NCBI GenBank assembly: GCA_001828855.1
Contig: MHZT01000005.1
Span: forward strand, 49,199 to 113,198
DNA from: Rhodobacterales bacterium RIFCSPHIGHO2_02_FULL_62_130
Lineage (GTDB): Bacteria > Pseudomonadota > Alphaproteobacteria > Rhodobacterales > Rhodobacteraceae
Direction: 5' to 3'
Length of the DNA stretch: 64,000 nucleotides
This document shows positions 61,721 to 64,000 of the stretch, piece by piece; position 1 is the first letter of the stretch, and each line of letters opens with the position of its first letter. The notes under the pieces are model-generated. The model was not told the origin of the DNA. It ran no database searches and was given only the letters and a program-made list of their open reading frames with translations. The position numbers were made by a program, and so were the translations under genes.

Positions 61721-63091
61721 TCAGGTTGCCCGTTCCACCTGCAACCAGACCCCGCCTTCGGGGCGCAGCGTCAGGATCATCACAGGCTTCGGCTCTACCC
61801 CCGCGATCCGCGAGAACCGGAACCGTGCAAGCAGGGTCGCCAGAATGATCACCGCCTCTTGCAGCGCGAAACTCGCCCCGATGCAGATGCGCGGACCATC
61901 GCCAAAGGGCAGATAGGCAAAGCGGTCAATCGCCTTGGGATCGGCAAAGCGCGCCGGATCAAAGCGGTCGGGCTGATCCCACAGCGCATGGTGGCGGTGC
62001 AGCGCATAGATCGGCAGGATCACCGTGTCACCGGGCAGAACCTCGCGCCCGCACAGGGTATCGGCGACCTGCGCCGTGCGCGACAGGAACGCGGCTGGCG
62101 GATACATCCGCAGCGCCTCGTCCACGATCCGGCGCACCAGCGGCAGGGCGGGCAGATCGGCCACCCCCGCCGCACGATCCCCCAGCACCGCCTGCGCCTC
62201 GGCCCGCGCCGCGTCCTGCACATCCTGATCGAACGCGCACAGATACAGCGCCCAAGCCAGCGTGAGCGCCGTGGTTTCATGCCCCGCGACGATGAAGGTC
62301 AGCAGGTTGTCGCGCAACTCTGCCGTTGTCATCTGCCGCCCCGAGGCAGGGTCTTCGGCTGCCAGCAGCAGATCCAGCAAATCCGGCACCGGTTGCGCCC
62401 CATCGGCCCGCCGCCGCTCAATCGCCGCATCCGCCATCGCCTTCATGTCCCGCATGCCCCCCGCGCTGAACAGGCGGTTGGGGCGCGGCACCCAGGCGGG
62501 TGCGCCAAGTATATCCAGCAGCGAAACCTTCGCCGTCTGGCCGATATAAACCTCGATGGCGCGATGCACCGCATCGCGGTCAAAGGCGCCCGATCCGTCG
62601 CCGGAAAAGGTGACATCCGAGATAACCTCGAACGTCGCCGTGACCATCTCGGCAAACATATCCGCCCCACGCCCCACCGCCTGCGAAATGCGTTCGGCGG
62701 ATCGTTCCGCGGCATGGCTCATCACCGGCGCAAGGGCGGCCACATGGCGGTGCGTGAACACAGGGGCCACGGCGCGGCGCTGCCACAGCCATTGCTCGCC
62801 CTCGGCCACGAACAGGCTGTCACCGATGGCCGGCGCCAGTATCAGCTTGGTCGTCACCGATTTGGGATAATCCACCACCTTGTCGCGCAAAATCTGCCGC
62901 AACGCGCCCGGCTCCATCACCATATGCCAGCGTTTGCCCGTCCGCCCCGACAGGATCGGCGCATGGGTGGCAATCTCGGGGATCAGCTCCAGCACATTGC
63001 GCCGCGCCGCCGTCAGCGATCCGAACACCCCCAAGGGCGTCGTCGCCAGCCGCACCCGCGCAGGTTGTTCCGTCCCCGTTTCATCGCGCAT
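61721..63091 (-). CDS. Cytochrome P450
   Basis: A 456-residue soluble P450. I-helix AGHETTA (269-275), ExxR (Glu325-Arg328 in EALRMYPP) and the haem-thiolate FGDGPRICIG with Cys403 are all present, with WQRRAVAPVF in the C-helix. It resembles the CYP102/CYP4-like fatty-acid group more than CYP101. No redox partner gene is near. ATG 63091 is preferred because AAGGGA lies nine bases upstream; ATG 63109 or 63112 would add a few residues. Confidence 0.93.
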   Translation of the reverse strand: MRDETGTEQPARVRLATTPLGVFGSLTAARRNVLELIPEIATHAPILSGRTGKRWHMVMEPGALRQILRDKVVDYPKSVTTKLILAPAIGDSLFVAEGEQWLWQRRAVAPVFTHRHVAALAPVMSHAAERSAERISQAVGRGADMFAEMVTATFEVISDVTFSGDGSGAFDRDAVHRAIEVYIGQTAKVSLLDILGAPAWVPRPNRLFSAGGMRDMKAMADAAIERRRADGAQPVPDLLDLLLAAEDPASGRQMTTAELRDNLLTFIVAGHETTALTLAWALYLCAFDQDVQDAARAEAQAVLGDRAAGVADLPALPLVRRIVDEALRMYPPAAFLSRTAQVADTLCGREVLPGDTVILPIYALHRHHALWDQPDRFDPARFADPKAIDRFAYLPFGDGPRICIGASFALQEAVIILATLLARFRFSRIAGVEPKPVMILTLRPEGGVWLQVERAT

Positions 63092-63226
63092 GACAGGACA
63101 TCCCTTCATCATCCGCTGAATATAGGGCGCTTCCGGCCCGTGACAAAGCTGCAAAGGTTGCGCCAATGCAGGGCGCGGGCTATCTGGAGGATGCGGCAGC
63201 ATCGCCGCGCTTTGGGAATCGGACAT

Positions 63227-63802
63227 ATGCGCCTTTTGCGTCTTTTGGCCTGCTGCGTTGGTTTGTCTGTTCTGGCCGCTTGCCAGAACTCTGATCTGGA
63301 CGAACCGCCGGCTCTGCTGGGTAACTTCGCGCTGGGTTTGAACATCGCCGTCGCTGATAATGTCGAGATGGTCCCGATTTCGCGCCCCACCACGCCCGAG
63401 GCGTGGGAAGCTGCGATGACAAAGGCGGTGGATGACCGCTTTGGCCGCTATGTCGGCTCCAAACTCTACAACATCGGCATTTCCATCGACGCCTATGCGC
63501 TGGCCCCTCCGGGTGTGCCGGTGGTGCTGAAACCCAAATCGATTCTGGTGATCACCGCCAATATCTGGGACGATGCCGCGCAGAAAAAGCTGAACCCCGA
63601 AGGCAAGCAGTTCACCATCTTTGAAAAGATGTCGCCCGAGACTGTGATCGGTTCCGGCCTGACGCAAAGCAAAGAAAAGCAGATGGAGATCCTGTCCTAC
63701 AACGCTGTCAAGCGTGTCGAGGAATGGTTGCTGGAAAATCCTGAATGGTTCGGCCTGCCGCCGTTGCCGAAAACCACTCCGGCACCTGCGCCTGCAAAGT
63801 AA
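63227..63802 (+). CDS. Uncharacterised lipoprotein
   Basis: A 191-residue lipoprotein with MRLLRLLACCVGLSVLAAC, the lipobox LAAC giving Cys19. The mature domain has alternating strands (LGLNIAVADNVEMV, ISIDAYALAP, KSILVITANIWDDAAQKKL) and a proline/alanine-rich end. No catalytic motif is recognised. It is divergent from the P450 gene across 135 bases and lies just upstream of tuf. Confidence 0.78.
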   Translation: MRLLRLLACCVGLSVLAACQNSDLDEPPALLGNFALGLNIAVADNVEMVPISRPTTPEAWEAAMTKAVDDRFGRYVGSKLYNIGISIDAYALAPPGVPVVLKPKSILVITANIWDDAAQKKLNPEGKQFTIFEKMSPETVIGSGLTQSKEKQMEILSYNAVKRVEEWLLENPEWFGLPPLPKTTPAPAPAK

Positions 63803-63821
63803 CGCATCCGCCGAACAGCGC

Positions 63822-63850
63822 TTGATTTTCCTTTGCCCAAAGGCTAGATG
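63822..63850 (+). promoter_or_regulatory. Possible tuf promoter
   Basis: TTGATT (63822-63827), 17 bases, TAGATG (63845-63850) is a weak sigma-70-like pair upstream of tuf. A small hairpin GGACCC (63868-63873), TATCCC, GGGTCC (63880-63885) lies in the resulting leader. Confidence 0.35.
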
Positions 63851-63906
63851 CCCGCGCGTGTAGCACAGGACCCTATCCCGGGTCCGCAAATGCAAGGGCG
63901 CCCGAC

Positions 63907-64000
63907 ATGGCAAAGGCAAAGTTTGAACGGAACAAACCGCATATCAACATCGGCACGATTGGCCACGTTGACCACGGCAAGACGACGTTGACGGCAGCGA
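63907..64000 (+). CDS. tuf: Elongation factor Tu (5' end only)
   Basis: ATG 63907 begins [20 protein letters not shown] followed by [11 protein letters not shown], the invariant EF-Tu N-terminus with the G1 loop GHVDHGKT. The window ends after 31 codons. EF-Tu delivers aminoacyl-tRNA to the ribosome. The next genes are not visible. Confidence 0.97.
   Translation, partial: MAKAKFERNKPHINIGTIGHVDHGKTTLTAA

Noticed and set aside
61658..63226. Extending the lipoprotein frame upstream to about 714 residues
   Set aside because: The extra part is antisense to P450; the lipoprotein signal peptide fixes the start at 63227.
63092..63919. Extending the P450 frame upstream to 732 residues
   Set aside because: The extra N-terminus is antisense to the lipoprotein gene and lacks P450 homology; a ribosome binding site supports ATG 63091.
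1..64000. Search for CRISPR arrays, insertion sequences, phage genes and toxin-antitoxin pairs
   Set aside because: No regularly spaced direct repeats, transposase or integrase motifs, phage structural genes or recognisable toxin-antitoxin families were found.

Overview
The window looks like chromosomal DNA of a Rhodobacteraceae alphaproteobacterium (Rhodobacter/Gemmobacter/Paracoccus-like). Support: GC-rich codon use with third-position G/C; lineage-typical families (DUF2794, DUF2783, IalB-like, Hint_2, I78 inhibitor); and short dispersed elements of the type gcctccggcggg(a/g)(a/g)tattt. I see no tRNA, rRNA, CRISPR, insertion sequence or prophage. The exact genus is not resolved.

Layout. 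(1) 1-7.0 kb: homogentisate (tyrosine/phenylalanine) catabolism: a divergent regulator start, an MFS transporter, hmgA behind a promoter with a perfect palindrome, fahA, an MBL-fold protein with a damaged metal motif, a flavin aromatic hydroxylase and DUF2783. (2) 7.0-16.6 kb: phosphatase, the serine pathway (serA, serC, divergent serB), DUF2794, asparaginase, an IalB-like protein, rlmN and a desaturase. (3) 16.6-30.3 kb: CPA2 antiporter, YcaQ-type glycosylase, LOG protein, lysine/DAP genes (dapD, dapE), two Hint-domain proteins, GNAT, RNase R, lytic transglycosylase.

(4) 30.3-57.4 kb is an accessory catabolic region of adjacent modules with their own regulators. LysR plus amaB/amaA fits pipecolate/lysine catabolism. 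GntR plus a branched-chain-type ABC transporter and a hydantoin-racemase-like enzyme follows. Then come a GT39-like/GT2 membrane pair and a hydroxyproline operon (GntR, DHDPS-like deaminase, D-hydroxyproline dehydrogenase, epimerase, aconitase X). Last is an eight-kilobase operon with a molybdenum hydroxylase, 6-hydroxynicotinate reductase, UPF0280, two paralogous 'amino acid synthesis' proteins and enamidase. This last operon looks like a reductive pyridine-carboxylate (nicotinate) route in a presumably aerobic bacterium. It holds three genes without assigned biochemical function and is the most interesting region.

(5) 57.4-64 kb: cytochrome c', an I78-type inhibitor lipoprotein, glutathione-dependent formaldehyde dehydrogenase, a small secreted protein, a NYN-LOTUS protein, RidA, cytochrome P450, a lipoprotein, and the start of tuf running off the right edge.

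Two families of palindromic intergenic repeats are scattered through the window. Several good intrinsic terminators and candidate FCD-type GntR operators could be read directly. Function calls rest on recognised family motifs, not on database searches.
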